From NCBI RefSeq assembly GCF_903969135.1, contig NZ_LR824569.1, positions 496,001 through 560,000 on the forward strand: a DNA stretch of 64,000 nt, read 5' to 3'. Position numbers and translations under genes: made by a program. This document shows positions 62,053 to 64,000 of the stretch, piece after piece. The stretch's first letter is position 1, and the number at the start of each line of letters is the position of its first letter. The notes under the pieces are model-generated. The model did no database searches and was not told where the DNA came from. It saw nothing but the letters and a program-made list of their open reading frames with translations. Source of the stretch: Chryseobacterium sp. JV274. GTDB taxonomy: Bacteria; Bacteroidota; Bacteroidia; Flavobacteriales; Weeksellaceae.

Positions 62053-62907
62053 ATGAAACGAATCGTTAATTTCAATTCTTTTAATGTTTTCAGCATTGAA
62101 AAAGAAATCTGGGATGTTGAATATCACAATCATAACTTTTATGAACTGATTATCATAGAAAGTGGAAAAGGGCTTCATCATCTCAACAATATTACTTTTC
62201 CTTACAAAAAGGGAGATGTTTTTCTCCTGCGGCCCAGCGATGGCCATGAGTTTTCTATTACCAATAAAACACGATTTATTTATATAAAATTTACAGAACA
62301 GTACATATGGGAAAATTTGCTCTCCAATAAAAAGAATGAGCTGAAAAAAGTTGTTCAGCTCATGATGGAAGATCATTCTTTTGTATACGAATCAGTGATC
62401 AAATGTAAAACGGATAGGGAACATCTGCTGCAGCTGGCCCGAATTCTTCTGTACGAGTTCAGCCATAAAAACACTTATAATAAAGAGATAAGTTCAGATC
62501 TTTTCTCTGCTATTATTACTATTCTGATCCGGAACACGATGAGCAATATCACAGCTAAAAACTGGATTACTCAAAACCTGAGCAGAATTGAAAGGATATT
62601 ATATTATATCAATATTAATGCTTTAGATGGGGATAAAATGAAAATTGAAAATCTGGCCAGAGAGTTTATGCTTTCTCCTAATTATATCAGTATTTACATC
62701 AAAAAACAGACAGGATTTTCAATACAGCAACATGTGATGCAGCATAAAATGAAAACTGCAGAAAAACTTTTGCTTCAGAGTCATTACAACATCAGTGAGA
62801 TTTCAGATAAACTGGGCTTCAATGATGCCAGCCACTTCAATAAAATATTCAAAGGGTATAAGGAAGTGTCTCCTTCTGAGTTTAAAAAGAGATCAATGGT
62901 GAAATAA
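62053..62907 (+). CDS. AraC-family regulator with cupin sensor
   Basis: From the ATG at 62053 the protein has 284 residues. The N-terminal cupin is YHNHNFYELIIIESGKGLHH, followed by FPYKKGDVFLLRPSDGHEFS; the C-terminal double helix-turn-helix has MKIENLAREFMLSPNYISIYIKKQTGFSIQQHV and NISEISDKLGFNDASHFNKIFKGYKEVSPSEFK. It is divergent from the deacetylase gene (92-base gap), so it is a candidate regulator of that gene. The upstream TTG-start extension overlaps the promoter and is rejected. Confidence 0.92.
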   Translation: MKRIVNFNSFNVFSIEKEIWDVEYHNHNFYELIIIESGKGLHHLNNITFPYKKGDVFLLRPSDGHEFSITNKTRFIYIKFTEQYIWENLLSNKKNELKKVVQLMMEDHSFVYESVIKCKTDREHLLQLARILLYEFSHKNTYNKEISSDLFSAIITILIRNTMSNITAKNWITQNLSRIERILYYININALDGDKMKIENLAREFMLSPNYISIYIKKQTGFSIQQHVMQHKMKTAEKLLLQSHYNISEISDKLGFNDASHFNKIFKGYKEVSPSEFKKRSMVK

Positions 62908-63000
62908 TGAAGATAAGTTTCATTTCAACTTTCTTAATGATTTTCTTTCCAGCTCAATTAATCTATTTTTTATATCTTTAATAATCAAACCTTTAAGCTT

Positions 63001-63468
63001 ATGAAAGCGAGTGCCGGGATTTTACTCTTTAAAAAAGAAAAAGACAGACTGTATTACTTTCTGGTTCATCCTGGCGGACCTTTCTGGAAAAATAAAGACC
63101 TGGGAGCATGGTCTATTCCAAAAGGAGAGCTTCTTCCAGATGAAAATCCATTGGATCGTGCATTAACGGAATTTAAAGAAGAAACAGGGAAAACAGTGGA
63201 AGGGAACTTTGTTGAATTGTCACCCATTAAGCAAAAAGGAGGGAAAATAGTTTATGCCTGGGCATTGGAGGGTCATATGGATACTTCAGATCTTTACAGC
63301 AATACCTTCTCTATGGAATGGCCACCCAAATCCGGTAAAATAATAGAAATTCCCGAAGTAGATCAATGGGAATGGTTTACTTCAGAAGAAGCACAGCAAC
63401 GCATTAATATTGCACAGAAAGATTTTATTACAGAACTCGAAAATATAGTAAAAAAAATAACACCTTAA
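63001..63468 (+). CDS. Nudix hydrolase-like protein
   Basis: The 155-residue protein has the Nudix box from Gly42: GELLPDE, then Leu-Asp-Arg-Ala-Leu and TEFKEETG. The box has Thr56 where Arg is expected in RExxEE, although the three metal-binding glutamates (Glu57, Glu60, Glu61) are kept. The N-terminal segment SAGILLFKKEKDRLYYFLVHPGGPFWKNKDLGAWSIPKGE resembles members that act on nucleoside diphosphate compounds. Substrate and activity are unknown. It precedes the bacteriocin-like peptide gene by 9 bases, so the two may be cotranscribed. Confidence 0.9.
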   Translation: MKASAGILLFKKEKDRLYYFLVHPGGPFWKNKDLGAWSIPKGELLPDENPLDRALTEFKEETGKTVEGNFVELSPIKQKGGKIVYAWALEGHMDTSDLYSNTFSMEWPPKSGKIIEIPEVDQWEWFTSEEAQQRINIAQKDFITELENIVKKITP

Positions 63469-63477
63469 AACAAAGCC

Positions 63478-63705
63478 ATGAAAAAATTAAACAGAAAAAC
63501 ATTAAAAAACATTGTTGGAGAAATCGGTATAGAGCTGAACCTTCCTCTTCCTGTTGGCATCTGTCTTGGAAATCTACTTTCCTTGTGTCCTCCTCATTCT
63601 CATTGCCGCGCAGATGAAAGATGCTATCCTGATGCAGTGGGTCCCTGTATCAACGGGCTGTGTCCTTCAGGCTATCACTGCCATTCAGGAGAATGTGTAA
63701 GATAA
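63478..63705 (+). CDS. Cysteine-rich bacteriocin-like precursor peptide
   Basis: The 75-residue peptide starts KKLNRKTLKNIVGE, a charged leader resembling the LKKLxRKxLKxIxGG leaders annotated as bacteriocin-like in Chryseobacterium and relatives; here the double glycine is replaced by Gly-Glu. The core has eight cysteines (GIC, LSLC, SHC, ERC, GPC, GLC, YHC, GEC) in a spacing like small disulfide-rich domains. It may be a secreted, disulfide-bonded peptide or a natural-product precursor. No processing or export gene lies within the window. It starts 9 bases after the Nudix gene. Confidence 0.75.
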   Translation: MKKLNRKTLKNIVGEIGIELNLPLPVGICLGNLLSLCPPHSHCRADERCYPDAVGPCINGLCPSGYHCHSGECVR

Positions 63706-63717
63706 AAAATCAAAACA

Positions 63718-63755
63718 AAAAGACGTTTATCAATCTGATAAACGTCTTTTATATA
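63718..63755. terminator. Bidirectional terminator after the bacteriocin-like gene
   Basis: AAAAGACGTTTATC (63718-63731) pairs perfectly with GATAAACGTCTTTT (63737-63750) with a five-base loop; it also serves the gene on the minus strand. Confidence 0.93.
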
Positions 63756-63763
63756 TTAAAGTT

Positions 63764-64000
63764 TTATCTCTTTATTCCGATTGCCCTTAATGCACTGGAT
63801 GTCAAAAAGATATCATCAAACACCGTAAGTGATTCTACATCATTAAATCCTGAAGGAATCAGGTCATTTTTATTAAAAGATAATTCGATAGAAGCATCAT
63901 ATGAAGCGATGATTCTCACTTTTGAATATCCGTTATAATCTACTTTAAAACCTTCAAACATACAGTTTTGTTCTGCCTTCTGATATTCGCCGTATTCTTC
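63764..64000 (-). CDS. Unknown protein, truncated by the window end
   Basis: The 3' end of a minus-strand gene: the frame stays open from the last base of the window to the stop at 63764, giving 78 residues (EEYGEYQKAEQNC, then FEGFKVDYNGYSKVRIIASYDASIELSFNKNDLIPSGFND and a hydrophobic-acid-rich end LTSSALRAIGIKR). No domain is recognisable. Its direction, coding-like composition and the shared terminator at 63718-63750 support a real gene. The start and function lie outside the window. Confidence 0.6.
   Translation of the reverse strand, partial: EEYGEYQKAEQNCMFEGFKVDYNGYSKVRIIASYDASIELSFNKNDLIPSGFNDVESLTVFDDIFLTSSALRAIGIKR

Noticed and set aside
61962-62096. Long N-terminal extension of the deacetylase and the TTG start of the divergent AraC gene
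   Set aside because: These frames overlap each other and the promoter region; internal ATGs at 61961 and 62053 begin a signal peptide and a cupin fold respectively.
1-64000. CRISPR array, tRNA or rRNA genes, prophage or insertion-sequence transposase
   Set aside because: I saw no regularly spaced short repeats, no tRNA cloverleaf or rRNA stretch, and no transposase, integrase or phage structural gene.

Overview
The window looks like chromosomal DNA from a flavobacterium of the Chryseobacterium type (Bacteroidota, Weeksellaceae). The reasons are the AT-rich sequence, several -7 promoter elements of the form TAnnTTTG, secreted proteins with type IX secretion (T9SS) C-terminal sorting domains, carboxypeptidase-regulatory/TonB receptor architectures, a CzcA efflux pump fused to its outer-membrane factor, and a short bacteriocin-like leader peptide gene. 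The genus is inferred from family resemblance. I see no rRNA, tRNA, CRISPR array, transposase or prophage. About 56 genes are supported.

Layout. 1-4297: 3' part of a heavy-metal RND efflux operon (pump fused to a TolC-like domain, then the adaptor lipoprotein). 4742-8034: a large conserved protein of unknown function and an aldo/keto reductase. 8196-10043: a ClC channel. 10216-16773: a two-component system with an apparently inserted four-helix-bundle gene, then a putative target operon (four-repeat membrane protein, outer-membrane beta-barrel protein, PAP2 phosphatase); the same 11-base direct-repeat box lies before both blocks. 16811-29184: mixed housekeeping and accessory genes, including an SDR, a flavoprotein dehydrogenase, a rhodanese/thioredoxin pair, a LytS/LytTR two-component pair, an SMR exporter, two DNA glycosylases (Mug and AAG) and a tandem pair of T9SS cargo proteins.

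29257-40896 reads as a module for proline- and hydroxyproline-rich peptides: a dipeptidyl peptidase IV, an Xaa-Pro aminopeptidase, an AraC regulator, all four enzymes of 4-hydroxyproline catabolism, and a secreted M43 metalloprotease. 41843-56110 is a complete assimilatory sulfur operon under an Rrf2 regulator: cysH, cysD, cysN, serine acetyltransferase, cysteine synthase, uroporphyrinogen methyltransferase, sulfite reductase flavoprotein and hemoprotein, a TonB receptor, and a fusion of a siroheme-synthase domain to a TSUP transporter. 56495-62907 carries small DoxX proteins, AraC regulators, a DJ-1/PfpI protein, an NAD(P)-dependent epimerase-like protein and a polysaccharide deacetylase. The end holds a Nudix protein, a cysteine-rich bacteriocin-like peptide and a truncated unknown gene.

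Intergenic DNA is repeat-rich. I recognise three dispersed non-coding repeat families inside the window: a CACCCC/CACCCCTCC family (three copies), a family ending in a CTTTTGTGGTTAA motif (two copies), and short elements bounded by CGCAAAGATTT inverted repeats (two copies). The best leads are the siroheme-TSUP fusion in the sulfur operon, the four-helix-bundle cassette bounded by a perfect 20-base inverted repeat inside a two-component operon, the shared 11-base direct-repeat box, and the hydroxyproline module.
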